A DNA stretch of 64,000 nucleotides, from NCBI GenBank assembly GCA_902610315.1, contig CACLVA010000002.1:1-64000 (forward strand), in the 5' to 3' direction. The first letter of the stretch is position 1. The number at the start of each line of letters is the position of its first letter. The notes below the pieces were generated by a model. The model had not been told where the DNA came from. It was given only the letters and a program-made list of their open reading frames with translations, and did no database searches. Below, piece after piece: positions 38,624 to 47,796 of the stretch. This stretch comes from an uncultured Pelagibacteraceae bacterium. GTDB taxonomy: Bacteria > Pseudomonadota > Alphaproteobacteria > Pelagibacterales > Pelagibacteraceae. The translations under genes were made by a program, and so were the position numbers.

Positions 38624-39965
38624 GATACTAATAATCGATGATAATCCTGATATTAGAAACATTATAAAAGATTTAATAAATGAGTCAGGTTACAAAACTC
38701 GTGTTGCTGCAAATTATAATCAGGCATTAACAGAAATTGATAAAAAACTACCTGATGTTGCTATTATAGATGTCAAATTAGACAAAGGAGATAACGATGG
38801 TATAGAACTTCTATCTCACATTAAAACAAAAAATAAAGATATACCAGTTATCATAATTTCTGGACATGCAAACATTGAAATGGCAATTAGATCATTAAAA
38901 AATGGTGCGTTTGAATTTATAGAAAAACCATTTGATCAAGAAAGATTAATGAATTTTGTAAATAGGGCAGTTGAAAATTTCAATTTAAAAAATCAAAATA
39001 AAGAACTTGAAACTAAATTATTTCATTCCTTTGAATTAATTGGAACTAGTTCAAATATAATAAAAATAAGAGAACAAATTGAAAAATTGGCAAATTCAGA
39101 TAGTAGAGTTATTATATTTGGACCAACGGGATCGGGCAAAGAATTAGTTGCGAGAAAAATTCATAAATTATCAAAAAGACATAAATATCCTTTTGTTGTC
39201 CTTAATGGAGCATTACTTGATGTTAAAAAATATGAGTCAGAATTGTTTGGAGAAGAAAAAGACAACGGTTCAATATCATATGGATCTTTAGAGAAAGCGA
39301 CTGGTGGAACATTGTTGATTGATGAAATTTCAGAAATTCCTTTGGAGACACAGTCTAAAATTTTAAGAGTATTAACTGATCAGAAGTTTAAAAGAATTAA
39401 TGGCAATCATGATGTAAAAGTTAATGTTAGAATTATATGTACATCAAGTAAAAATATTATTAATGAAATTAAAATTGGAAAATTTCATGAGGATTTATTC
39501 TATAGATTAAATGTTTTTCAAATAGCAATAGAACCACTGTCAAAAAGAGTTGAAGATATTCCTTTGTTAATAGAATATTTTTCTTCTAAAATTTCAAATT
39601 CATATAATTTAAAAAAATTAGATATTAGAGGTGATAATAGTTATTTATTAAATCATAGTTGGCCAGGTAACGTTAGAGAATTAAGAAATTTGATTGAACG
39701 TATCGCAATATTAGCTAACAATAATCCTGATAAAATATCGGCAATTATAAAAGAATCAATTAAGCAAGAGGAAAATGAAATTTATACTGAAACTATCTTT
39801 TCTGTACCCCTTAAAGAAGCTAGAGAAAATTTTGAAAAAGATTATTTAACAACTCAGCTCAAAAAATTTGGCGGAAATGTCTCTAAAACAGCCAAATTCG
39901 TTGGTATGGAAAGATCAGCTTTACATAGAAAACTTAAAGATCTTGGTGTGAAGGATTTAAACTAA
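38613..39965 (+). CDS. ntrX: NtrX-type response regulator lacking the GAFTGA motif
   Basis: Response regulator of 450 aa: receiver domain with acceptor D53 in AIIDVKLDKGD, an AAA+ domain (Walker A GPTGSGKE at 170-177, Walker B GGTLLIDEI at 231-239, WPGNVRELRNLIER), and a Fis-type HTH at about 419-448 (GGNVSKTAKFVGMERSALHR). Between ELFGEE (210-215) and SLEKATGG the segment is only DNGSISYG: the GAFTGA loop that contacts sigma-54 is missing. It therefore probably acts as an ordinary DNA-binding regulator independent of sigma-54. Confidence 0.92.
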   Translation: MTAEILIIDDNPDIRNIIKDLINESGYKTRVAANYNQALTEIDKKLPDVAIIDVKLDKGDNDGIELLSHIKTKNKDIPVIIISGHANIEMAIRSLKNGAFEFIEKPFDQERLMNFVNRAVENFNLKNQNKELETKLFHSFELIGTSSNIIKIREQIEKLANSDSRVIIFGPTGSGKELVARKIHKLSKRHKYPFVVLNGALLDVKKYESELFGEEKDNGSISYGSLEKATGGTLLIDEISEIPLETQSKILRVLTDQKFKRINGNHDVKVNVRIICTSSKNIINEIKIGKFHEDLFYRLNVFQIAIEPLSKRVEDIPLLIEYFSSKISNSYNLKKLDIRGDNSYLLNHSWPGNVRELRNLIERIAILANNNPDKISAIIKESIKQEENEIYTETIFSVPLKEARENFEKDYLTTQLKKFGGNVSKTAKFVGMERSALHRKLKDLGVKDLN

Positions 39966-41338
39966 TGAATATAATAATCTGTGGGGCAGGTAGGGTAGGT
40001 TACACTATTGCAAAACTTCTCTCTGAACAAGAACACTCAATAACAGTAATTGATCAGTCTAGTGAAGATATACAAAAAATAAATGATGATTTAGATGTCA
40101 AATCAATTGTTGGAAAAGCAACATTTCCAACAGTCCTTGAAAAGGCAAATGCAGAAGAAGCGGATATGATAATTGCAGTAACAAGAAGTGATGAAATAAA
40201 CATGTTAATTTGTCAAATTGCTTTTTCTGTTTTTAAAATTTCTAAGAAAATTGCTCGTATCCGATCACAAGAATATTTAGATAACAAATTCTCAAAAGTT
40301 TATAGTATAGAAAATCTACCCATTGATGTGATTATTTCACCTGAGGTTGAAATTGCTAAATCTATACAAAGAAAATTGGAAGCGCCAGGTGCTCTTGATA
40401 ACGTCCCATTTGCTGATAATAAAATAAGATTATTAGAAATTGATGTTGATGAAAGCTGCCCCTTAATAGGTATTAAATTAGAGGATATAACAAAAAAATT
40501 TTCAAAATTAGAAGCAAATATACTTGGAGTTATAAGGAATGAAAAATTTATATTTTTAAAGAAAAAAGATGTAATGAAAAAAGACGATAAAGCATATGTG
40601 ATAATTAACTCAACCCAAATGCAATTAACACTTGATGCTTTTGGACACAATGAAAAAATATCAAATAAGTTTTTAATTATTGGTGGTGGAAATATAGGTT
40701 TTAATTTAGCCAAAAGTCTTGAGGAAACAATGGACTCCGCAAGAATAAAGATAGTAGAAAAAAATAAGGAACGTGCAGAACATATAGCAAATAATCTGAA
40801 CAATTCGTTAGTTATAAATGGTAACGGATTAGATGAGGATATTTTAAAAGAAGCAAATATTGAAGATGCTGAAACAGTTTTGGCTTTAACAAACGATGAT
40901 GAAGATAATTTGATGGTGAGTGTTCTTGTAGAAAAATTTTCAAAAGATAAAAGAACAATGGCTCTCATAAATAAGCCTAATTATTCACTTTTACAAAATT
41001 CATTAAAAATTGATGATTTAATTGATCCAAGGATGAATACTGTCTCAAGTATTTTAAAGCATGTTCACAAAGGCACAATTGAAACTGCTTATACTATTTT
41101 AAATGGTGATTTTGAAGTAATAGAGGCAGAGATAATTGACTCTTCAGAACTTATAAATAAAGAATTAAAAAATTCAAATTTACCTGATGATATAAGAATT
41201 GGGGCCATTTTAAGAAAAGATGATATTATAATACCAACTTCTAAATTTATTTTTGAAAAAAAAGATGTAGTTGTCTTTTTGGCTAAAAGAGATCAACTGC
41301 CATTAGTAGAAAGACTTTTCCAAATTAGCTCAATATAA
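39965..41338 (+). CDS. trkA: Trk potassium uptake NAD-binding protein TrkA
   Basis: Peripheral regulatory subunit of the Trk potassium transporter (457 aa). Two RCK modules are seen: the first nucleotide-binding motif is IICGAGRVGYTIAKLL, the second FLIIGGGNIGFNLAKSL at about residue 236, each followed by a TrkA-C domain. The start shares a base with the ntrX stop; trkH follows immediately. The ntrYX-trkAH order is alphaproteobacterial. Confidence 0.95.
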   Translation: MNIIICGAGRVGYTIAKLLSEQEHSITVIDQSSEDIQKINDDLDVKSIVGKATFPTVLEKANAEEADMIIAVTRSDEINMLICQIAFSVFKISKKIARIRSQEYLDNKFSKVYSIENLPIDVIISPEVEIAKSIQRKLEAPGALDNVPFADNKIRLLEIDVDESCPLIGIKLEDITKKFSKLEANILGVIRNEKFIFLKKKDVMKKDDKAYVIINSTQMQLTLDAFGHNEKISNKFLIIGGGNIGFNLAKSLEETMDSARIKIVEKNKERAEHIANNLNNSLVINGNGLDEDILKEANIEDAETVLALTNDDEDNLMVSVLVEKFSKDKRTMALINKPNYSLLQNSLKIDDLIDPRMNTVSSILKHVHKGTIETAYTILNGDFEVIEAEIIDSSELINKELKNSNLPDDIRIGAILRKDDIIIPTSKFIFEKKDVVVFLAKRDQLPLVERLFQISSI

Positions 41339-42742
41339 ATGATCAATTTTACTCATTTGTATTTAGGAATTTTTTCTTTTTTTACGTCAATTTTATCATT
41401 CTTAAATATTTTATATTGTTATTATTTTAAACTTTATTTAAATATTAATAATTTTATATTTATTTTTATTGTTTCATTGTTTTTAGGTTCCATAATTTTT
41501 TTTAACAAAAAAAATATAAAAAAAGTATCCATATATCAAAAAATTTTGACAGTTATATTGGGTTATCTAAGTATACCAATACTACTCTCGATACCTTATT
41601 ACCTTATTATTAATAATATAAGTTTTTTAGACTCCTATTTCGAGGCAATATCTGGATTTACATCAACTGGATTTACTATGTTTAACAATATAAAACATTT
41701 AGATGAAAGCTTAATATTGTGGAGATCTTCAACACAATGGCTTGGTGGTCTTTATTTTCTAATATCTATTATTCTTTTAATAGATATATTTGATAATAAT
41801 TTAAAAAAATCTTTTACCAATTTTATAAACTTTAGCTCTACAGAAACAATTAAACAATCTTTTAAAATAGGTATAGTTTACCTAATCTTAACAATATTAA
41901 TTTTTGTAATTTTATACTTAAGTGATTTAAGAGCTTTTGACTCATTTAATTTGTCTTTATCCTTAATTTCGTCTGGAGGTTTTTTGCCTGTCAACAATTT
42001 AGAGTTAATAGTAAATAACAAAATTAAAGAAATTATACTTTCCTTAACGATGTTATTTTCTTTTTTTAGTCTTTTTTTTACGTACAACTTAGTTTTTTTT
42101 CATAAGCGGAATATTAATTTCTTTTCAGAGGACTTATATTTGGGATTTTATCTAATATTTTTAGTAAGTTTTTTTTTTCTTTTTTTTAATTTAGATGATA
42201 ATTTTTCATCTCTTTTTCTAGCTATTTGTAGCTCAATTTCAAATATTGGATTTTCCACACAAATACCCAAAGATCTTTCTTTTATATTTCTGATTTTAAT
42301 TATTATTGGTGGATCTTTTTTTTCCACAAGTTCAGGAATTAGATTTTTTAAATTATTTTTGTTGTTCAAATTTTCAATTAATGAATTAGTATCTCACTCA
42401 AAACCTAAAAGTTTGTTTGTTAACAAATTGGCTTTTTTTGGTTTTAATTTTACTAATGAGGATTTTTATAAATATTTTTTTTCAGTAATAATCTTTATAT
42501 TATCATTATCTATCTTATCTTTATTGTTAACAATTTCGGGGATAGATAGTGAGGATGCATTTAGATTGTCAGTTTTAACTTTAATGAACACTGTCAATTC
42601 TTTTACATCTAACCTTGAAGATTTTACCTTTTACGATTTGTCTGTTTTTTCTAAATTATCATTTATTATCTTCATGATAATCGGAAGAGTTGAATTATTA
42701 TCAATACTAATAATTTGCAAAAAGTTCTTTTTTAAAACTTAA
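41339..42742 (+). CDS. trkH: Trk potassium uptake channel TrkH
   Basis: Membrane-spanning potassium-translocating subunit (467 aa) with about ten hydrophobic segments and the four pore-loop repeats, for example EAISGFTSTGFTMF, SLISSGGFLPVNN and SISNIGFSTQIP, each with the selectivity-filter Gly. GGSFFSTSSGIRFFKLFLLF marks the intermediate region. It starts on the base after the trkA stop. It is very Phe- and Ile-rich, as expected for AT-rich DNA. Confidence 0.93.
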   Translation: MINFTHLYLGIFSFFTSILSFLNILYCYYFKLYLNINNFIFIFIVSLFLGSIIFFNKKNIKKVSIYQKILTVILGYLSIPILLSIPYYLIINNISFLDSYFEAISGFTSTGFTMFNNIKHLDESLILWRSSTQWLGGLYFLISIILLIDIFDNNLKKSFTNFINFSSTETIKQSFKIGIVYLILTILIFVILYLSDLRAFDSFNLSLSLISSGGFLPVNNLELIVNNKIKEIILSLTMLFSFFSLFFTYNLVFFHKRNINFFSEDLYLGFYLIFLVSFFFLFFNLDDNFSSLFLAICSSISNIGFSTQIPKDLSFIFLILIIIGGSFFSTSSGIRFFKLFLLFKFSINELVSHSKPKSLFVNKLAFFGFNFTNEDFYKYFFSVIIFILSLSILSLLLTISGIDSEDAFRLSVLTLMNTVNSFTSNLEDFTFYDLSVFSKLSFIIFMIIGRVELLSILIICKKFFFKT

Positions 42743-42769
42743 TTAAGTAATATAAATATTGATTTAATT

Positions 42770-42846
42770 GCGCCCTTAGCTCAGCTGGATAGAGCAACGG
42801 TTTTCTAAACCGTGGGTCGGAGGTTCGAATCCTTCAGGGCGCGCCA
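42770..42846 (+). tRNA. tRNA-Arg (anticodon TCT)
   Basis: A full cloverleaf with CCA encoded. The acceptor GCGCCCT (42770-42776) pairs with AGGGCGC (42836-42842), discriminator G, CCA at 42844-42846. The anticodon stem ACGGT/ACCGT encloses loop TTTCTAA, so the anticodon is TCT, reading AGA and AGG, the dominant arginine codons in this AT-rich sequence. The T-arm has GGTTCGAATCC. Confidence 0.96.
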
Positions 42847-43016
42847 TATACTACCTAGAGTTGATTTAGGCATAATTGTTTTTATATTTAGGGACATTTT
42901 GATCACGAATGTTATTTGATTTACGTTGATCAAATTTTATTTAAATGATTAACTTAGCTAATTCAAAAATTTATTTTGAATTATTTGTTAACAAATAAAC
43001 AACTAAGAGGAAATAT
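42847..43016 (+). promoter_or_regulatory. Upstream region of aapJ with inverted repeats
   Basis: The 170 bases hold no ORF. They contain two TGATCA sites as an inverted pair, TTTGATCA (42898-42905) and TGATCAAA (42927-42934); a 9-base inverted repeat AATTCAAAA (42960-42968) with TTTTGAATT (42974-42982); a perfect 14-base palindrome ATTTGTTAACAAAT (42983-42996); and a strong Shine-Dalgarno sequence AAGAGG (43005-43010), six bases before the ATG. These look like operators or leader RNA structure for a highly expressed gene. I could not fix a single convincing -35/-10 pair. Confidence 0.5.
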
Positions 43017-44054
43017 ATGTTTAAACACTTAAAACAATTGACTTCTTTAGTAGCAATGATCGCTGTAGTATTTGCATTTACAACAGAGGCAATGGCTAAA
43101 AAGTCAAAAACTCTAAAAAACACTCAAAAAAAGGGTTTTGTTAGATGTGGTGTTTCACAAGGTCTACCAGGATTTTCAAACGCAGATGCGTCTGGAAATT
43201 GGACTGGAATAGATGTAGATGTTTGCAGAGCTGTTGCTGCTGCGGTTCTTGGTGATGCGAATAAAGTAAAATTCACTCCACTAAGTGCAAAAGAGAGATT
43301 TACAGCTTTAACATCAGGTGAAATTGATATTTTATCAAGAAACACTACTTGGACATTATCTAGAGATGCTGACATTGGACTTACTTTCGTAGGAGTAAAC
43401 TTCTATGATGGTCAAGGTTTCATGGTCAGAAAAAGCTCTGGAATAACTTCAACAGGCCAATTTAAAGATGGTATTTCAGCTTGTACTAACATTGGTACAA
43501 CAACTGAGCTAAATATGAGAGATTTCTTTAATTCAAAAGGAATTAAATATGAGCCAGTAGCTTTTGAAAAGGCTGACGAAGTTGTTGCTGCATATGATGC
43601 TGGAAGATGTGATACTTACACAACTGACAAATCAGGATTAGCAGCTCAAAGAACTAAAATGAAAAACCCAGATGAGCACATTGTATTACCAGAAACTATT
43701 TCTAAAGAACCTTTAGGACCAGTTGTAAGACAAGGTGATGCTGTATGGGAAGACATTGTAAGATGGTCTTTGAATACTATGATCGAAGCTGAGGAGTATG
43801 GAATTACTTCGGCAAACGCTGATTCTATGAAAACTTCAGATAACCCAGCAATCAAAAGATTAGTTGGAGCTGAAGGTGAAATGGGTGCAGCATTCGGTTT
43901 AGATAACGAGTGGAACCTAAGAATTATCAAGCAAGTTGGTAACTACGGTGAAAGTTATAAAAGAAATATAGCTGACACTGGTATTTTACCAGACAGAGGT
44001 CCAAATCAACTTTGGACAAAAGGCGGAATTTTATACGTTCCACCAGCAAGATAA
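43017..44054 (+). CDS. aapJ: General L-amino acid ABC transporter substrate-binding protein
   Basis: Periplasmic binding protein of 345 aa (AapJ/YhdW type). The signal peptide is at about residues 1-27 ending AMAKK, followed by VRCGVSQGLPGFSNADASGNW, WTGIDVDVCRAVAAAVLGD, LTSGEIDILSRNTTWTLSRD and YTTDKSGLAAQR. It captures a broad range of amino acids for the permease AapQM and ATPase AapP encoded downstream. It has a strong ribosome binding site and is followed by an intrinsic terminator, consistent with production in excess over the membrane subunits. Codons look less AT-biased than in neighbours, as expected for high expression. Confidence 0.95.
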   Translation: MFKHLKQLTSLVAMIAVVFAFTTEAMAKKSKTLKNTQKKGFVRCGVSQGLPGFSNADASGNWTGIDVDVCRAVAAAVLGDANKVKFTPLSAKERFTALTSGEIDILSRNTTWTLSRDADIGLTFVGVNFYDGQGFMVRKSSGITSTGQFKDGISACTNIGTTTELNMRDFFNSKGIKYEPVAFEKADEVVAAYDAGRCDTYTTDKSGLAAQRTKMKNPDEHIVLPETISKEPLGPVVRQGDAVWEDIVRWSLNTMIEAEEYGITSANADSMKTSDNPAIKRLVGAEGEMGAAFGLDNEWNLRIIKQVGNYGESYKRNIADTGILPDRGPNQLWTKGGILYVPPAR

Positions 44055-44071
44055 TTTCTTTTAAAATCTTC

Positions 44072-44103
44072 AAAAAGGGCTAGATTTTTCTAGCCCTTTT
44101 TTT
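44072..44103 (+). terminator. Intrinsic terminator after aapJ
   Basis: GGGCTAGA (44077-44084) pairs with TCTAGCCC (44089-44096) around TTTT; flanking A and T runs lengthen the stem, and T7 (44097-44103) completes it. It lies between aapJ and aapQ, so it should lower transcription of the permease and ATPase genes relative to aapJ. Confidence 0.9.
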
Positions 44104-44116
44104 ATATATAGAGTTA

Positions 44117-45268
44117 ATGAACAACAAAATTAAAAAACTCGTACCGCAAGTCTTAACGATTCTTTTTGTAATCCTAATATTTGGCTTCTTTACTCTTAAT
44201 GCTCAAGTCAACATGGATAACAGAGGTATAGATTTTGGTTTTGGTTTTCTAAAACAAGAAGCATCATTTGATATGCAATTCACATTGCTTGACTATGATG
44301 GTCAAGATTCTTATGCATGGGCTTATGTTGTAGCTTTATTAAACACACTTCTAGTATCTTTTTTAGGAATAATATTTTGTACAATTTTAGGCGTTATAAT
44401 TGGTGTTGCAAGGCTATCTCAAAATTTTCTTATTAGAAATTCTGCTGCTTGGTATGTAGAGTTTTTTAGAAACATACCGTTATTATTACAAATATTCTTT
44501 TGGTATTATGCTGCTTTAAGAGCATTACCTTTACCAGAAACTGCAGAGCCATGGTTTGGCGTAACATATATGACTATAAAGGGTTATTACATTCCATCAA
44601 TGATATGGGAAAATTTAAACGTATTTTTATCATGTTTGTTAGCTGCAATAGTTTCAATAATTTTTATAAGAATTTATGCTAGAAAACTTCAAGAAAGAGA
44701 AGGCAAACAATTACCTGTTTTCTATATTTCAATAGGATTATTGATTATTTTGCCTTTGCTTTCGTTTTTAATAGGCGGTGTTAAACTTGATTTTGAATTA
44801 CCTGTTTTAAAACAATTGGCTCAAACATCTTTTATATTTGAAGGAGGAATTGCATTACCACCTGAATTAATTGCATTAGTAGTTGCCTTGTCTTTATATA
44901 CATCGACATTTGTTGCTGAATGTGTAAGAGCAGGAATTCAAGGTATAAGTAAAGGACAAAAAGAGGCCGCTGCATCAGTAGGATTAAACCCAAATCAAAT
45001 TTTAAAATTAGTAATTATGCCACAAGCTTTAAGAATAATAATACCACCAACTACAAATCAATATTTAAATTTAACAAAAAACTCATCTTTAGCAGCTGCT
45101 ATTGCATATCCAGATTTAGTATTAGTTTTTGCAGGAACAGCATTAATGCAAACTGGAAAAGCTATAGAGATTGTAGGAATTACAATGTTAACTTATTTAA
45201 CAATAAGTTTGTCAATTGCTGCTTTAATGAACTGGTACAACAAAAGAATAGAAATTAAAGAAAAATAA
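44117..45268 (+). CDS. aapQ: General L-amino acid ABC transporter permease AapQ
   Basis: Inner-membrane permease (383 aa), first of a pair. It shows the His/Glu/Gln-family permease core: SFLGIIFCTILGVIIGVARL, YVEFFRNIPLLLQIFFWYY, a central insertion (about residues 150-260), then TSTFVAECVRAGIQGISKGQ with the EAA loop EAAASVGLNPNQILKLVIMP. Length and internal insertion match AapQ. It starts 62 bases after aapJ and 13 after the terminator; aapM follows after one base. Confidence 0.94.
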   Translation: MNNKIKKLVPQVLTILFVILIFGFFTLNAQVNMDNRGIDFGFGFLKQEASFDMQFTLLDYDGQDSYAWAYVVALLNTLLVSFLGIIFCTILGVIIGVARLSQNFLIRNSAAWYVEFFRNIPLLLQIFFWYYAALRALPLPETAEPWFGVTYMTIKGYYIPSMIWENLNVFLSCLLAAIVSIIFIRIYARKLQEREGKQLPVFYISIGLLIILPLLSFLIGGVKLDFELPVLKQLAQTSFIFEGGIALPPELIALVVALSLYTSTFVAECVRAGIQGISKGQKEAAASVGLNPNQILKLVIMPQALRIIIPPTTNQYLNLTKNSSLAAAIAYPDLVLVFAGTALMQTGKAIEIVGITMLTYLTISLSIAALMNWYNKRIEIKEK

Positions 45269-45269
45269 A

Positions 45270-46538
45270 ATGAACATAAGTTTATCAAAGATTAAAACCA
45301 GCAACCCTATAACAAATATTTATATAGGCTCATTTTTACTCTCATTAGCTATATTTGATGTTTTTGTTTATTCTTTTTTCGATTTAAATATTACTTCTTT
45401 TTTGCCAGGAAATTTAAACTTATTTTTTCCATTAATTATTGGATTTATAGGTCTTTCATTTATAAGAATGGAATATAGCGGTATTAAATTAATAGATAAC
45501 ATTAATAAACATATTAACCCATCTAATTTTAATGCTTTACTAACATTATTAATCATTTTTACCGTCCTAAAAGCAATTCCTCCTGCATTAAGTTGGATGG
45601 TACTTGATGCAAATATTTCTGGTGATACTAAATCAGCATGTACTGGAACTGGTGCTTGTTGGACATACATAAAAGTTTGGTTTAAAAGATTTATGTACGG
45701 AATGTATCCAAATGAGCTTCATTGGAGGATAAATTCAGCATTTATTTTAGTTATTGCTTTAGGCTTTGTTGGTTACTTTTTTAAAGAAAATTTAAAAAAA
45801 TATTTAGCACTTTATTATGTTGTTATATATCCAATAATCGCTTTTTTAATAATTTACTATTTAATTTCTGGCGGTTCTTTTGGTTTAGTTTGGGTCGAAA
45901 CAGGTGCTTGGGGAGGACTATCGTTGACTTTCATTGTCTCATTTTTCTGTTTAATTTTCTGTTTTCCACTGGGTATGATTCTTGCTTTAGGAAGAAGATC
46001 AAACTTACCAGCAGTTAAATATGTTTCTATTTGTTATATCGAATTTTGGAGAGGTGTGCCTTTAATAACAGTATTATTTATGTCTTCAGTTATGTTTCCT
46101 ATGTTTTTACCTGAGGACTTTTTTATGGATAAACTTGTAAGAGTAATTATTGCAATTACTTTATTTGAAGCAGCTTATTGTGCAGAGGTTATAAGAGGAG
46201 GACTGCAAGCATTACCAAGAGGCCAATACGATGCAGCTAAATCATTAGGAATGGGTTATTGGAAAATGCATATTTTTGTTATTCTTCCTCAGGCTTTAAA
46301 ATTAGTGATACCAGGTATAGCAAATACATTTTTAGCTTTAGTTAAAGATACACCATTAATATTTGTTGTTGGCTTAGCCGAAATTGCAGGAATGCTTGCT
46401 CTTGCAAAAACCAATCCTAAATGGCTTGGATTTGCAATGGAGGGCTATATTTTTGCAGCCATAATTTTTTGGATAATTTGCTATGCAATGAGTAAATATA
46501 GTTATAATCTTGAACAAAAATATAAAACTGAGAGATAA
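45270..46538 (+). CDS. aapM: General L-amino acid ABC transporter permease AapM
   Basis: Second permease subunit (422 aa). The N-terminal third has extra TM helices and a Trp-rich periplasmic part (ACTGTGACWTYIKVW); the core has GGLSLTFIVSFFCLIFCFPL, CYIEFWRGVPLITVLFMS and the EAA loop DAAKSLGMGYWKMHIFVILP, then VKDTPLIFVVGLAEI. This long form is typical for AapM. It abuts aapP. Confidence 0.94.
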   Translation: MNISLSKIKTSNPITNIYIGSFLLSLAIFDVFVYSFFDLNITSFLPGNLNLFFPLIIGFIGLSFIRMEYSGIKLIDNINKHINPSNFNALLTLLIIFTVLKAIPPALSWMVLDANISGDTKSACTGTGACWTYIKVWFKRFMYGMYPNELHWRINSAFILVIALGFVGYFFKENLKKYLALYYVVIYPIIAFLIIYYLISGGSFGLVWVETGAWGGLSLTFIVSFFCLIFCFPLGMILALGRRSNLPAVKYVSICYIEFWRGVPLITVLFMSSVMFPMFLPEDFFMDKLVRVIIAITLFEAAYCAEVIRGGLQALPRGQYDAAKSLGMGYWKMHIFVILPQALKLVIPGIANTFLALVKDTPLIFVVGLAEIAGMLALAKTNPKWLGFAMEGYIFAAIIFWIICYAMSKYSYNLEQKYKTER

Positions 46539-47273
46539 ATGTCTGAACCAATAATTAAAATCAATGATGTAAATAAGTGGTTTGGTGACTTTCAGGTCTT
46601 AAAAAATATAAATTTAGACGTTAAACCAAAACAAAAAATTGTAGTATGTGGTCCATCTGGATCAGGAAAATCTACTTTAATAAGATGTATAAATAGACTT
46701 GAAGAACATCAAGAAGGTACAATAATTGTTGATGGTAATGAATTGAATGAAAATACAAAGAATATTGAGGAAATTAGAGCTGAAGTTGGAATGGTTTTTC
46801 AACAATTTAACTTATTTCCACATTTATCAATATTAGATAATTGTACATTAGCTCCCATTTGGGTAAAAAAAATGCCAAAAAAGAAGGCAGAAGAGTTAGC
46901 TTTAAAACAATTAGAACAAGTTCAAATAGCTGATCAAGCTTATAAATTTCCTGGACAATTATCTGGAGGTCAACAACAAAGATCTGCTATTGCAAGAGCA
47001 TTATGTATGGAGCCAAAAATAATGTTATTTGATGAACCGACATCTGCATTAGACCCGGAAATGATTAAAGAAGTTCTAGATGCAATGGTAAACCTTGCAA
47101 AAGGTGGAATGACAATGATTGTAGTAACACATGAAATGGGATTTGCTAAAGAAGTAGCAGATGAAGTAATTTTTATGGATGAAGGTATGATTGTTGAAAA
47201 AAATACGACCAAAGAATTTTTTGCAAATCCAAAAAGCGATCGTACAAAGCTATTTTTAAGTCAAATTTTATAA
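46539..47273 (+). CDS. aapP: General L-amino acid ABC transporter ATPase AapP
   Basis: ATP-binding subunit (244 aa) energising AapQM. Walker [20 protein letters not shown]-loop [12 protein letters not shown], signature [17 protein letters not shown], Walker [16 protein letters not shown] and the H-loop [14 protein letters not shown] are all intact. It is a GlnQ-like domain of standard length and the last gene of the aap operon. Confidence 0.96.
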   Translation: MSEPIIKINDVNKWFGDFQVLKNINLDVKPKQKIVVCGPSGSGKSTLIRCINRLEEHQEGTIIVDGNELNENTKNIEEIRAEVGMVFQQFNLFPHLSILDNCTLAPIWVKKMPKKKAEELALKQLEQVQIADQAYKFPGQLSGGQQQRSAIARALCMEPKIMLFDEPTSALDPEMIKEVLDAMVNLAKGGMTMIVVTHEMGFAKEVADEVIFMDEGMIVEKNTTKEFFANPKSDRTKLFLSQIL

Positions 47274-47384
47274 TTTCATGGTCTAAAAATACCTTATTTT
47301 TCAAAGCAATTTTTTAGATTTTTTGGATTGTCAAGCCCCATAATACACCTAAAAATAATTTTTTTTGTGCTTGCATAAACCTTC

Positions 47385-47405
47385 AGGATAGAGTTCAATT
47401 ATCCT
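47385..47405. repeat. Inverted repeat upstream of the XRE regulator
   Basis: AGGATA (47385-47390) and TATCCT (47400-47405) are a 6-base inverted repeat with a 9-base centre, 17 bases before the start codon of the XRE gene. It could be an autoregulatory operator; there is no experimental or family evidence. The rest of the 149-base gap 47274-47422 is plain AT-rich sequence without an ORF. Confidence 0.35.
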
Positions 47406-47422
47406 TTTTACGAGGGGTCTTA

Positions 47423-47794
47423 ATGGAAGATAATTTTAATAAACACTTAGGTAGCAAGCTTAAGTTAAGACGCTTAGCATTAGGTTTAACTCAAACTAAA
47501 GTAGCTAAAGCAATCAACGTTACATTTCAACAAATTCAAAAATACGAAAAAGGAACAAATGGTGTTAGTTCAATGAGATTGTTGCAACTTTCTAACTATT
47601 TAAAGGTTCCAATAAGTTATTTTTTTGAAGATTTTTCAGAATACTTAATAAATGCTGAAAAAATTAAAGAAGGTCATCTAAGTATAAATTATAACTTTTT
47701 ATTAAAAGTATATTCAGAACTTTCTAGTGATCAAAAGATTAAATTTACTAAAAGTTTGGATACTGTAGTCAACAAAGTAGCTAAGACGGGATAG
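47423..47794 (+). CDS. XRE-family helix-turn-helix regulator
   Basis: A 123-residue protein with an N-terminal Cro/C1-type HTH (about residues 9-64: LGSKLKLRRLALGLTQTKVA, FQQIQKYEKGTNGVSSMRLL) and a C-terminal extension. It resembles the small XRE regulators widespread in alphaproteobacteria; the target genes are unknown. A good ribosome binding site (GAGGGG, 47412-47417) precedes the ATG. It is alone, between the aap operon and two minus-strand tRNAs. Confidence 0.85.
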   Translation: MEDNFNKHLGSKLKLRRLALGLTQTKVAKAINVTFQQIQKYEKGTNGVSSMRLLQLSNYLKVPISYFFEDFSEYLINAEKIKEGHLSINYNFLLKVYSELSSDQKIKFTKSLDTVVNKVAKTG

Positions 47795-47796
47795 TC

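Noticed and set aside
40300-40968. 222-residue minus-strand ORF opposite trkA
   Set aside because: Long open frames opposite AT-rich genes are common; Ser/Phe/Leu-rich composition and full overlap with an intact TrkA argue against a gene.
42770-42846. tRNA-Arg as an integration site for a genomic island
   Set aside because: No integrase, no direct repeat of the tRNA 3' end that I could see, and core genes lie on both sides.
42847-43016. Riboswitch before aapJ
   Set aside because: I could not match any known aptamer core (glycine, SAM, lysine or glutamine); only simple inverted repeats are visible.
44500-44682. 60-residue plus-strand ORF within aapQ
   Set aside because: Out-of-frame shadow of the permease gene without a plausible start.
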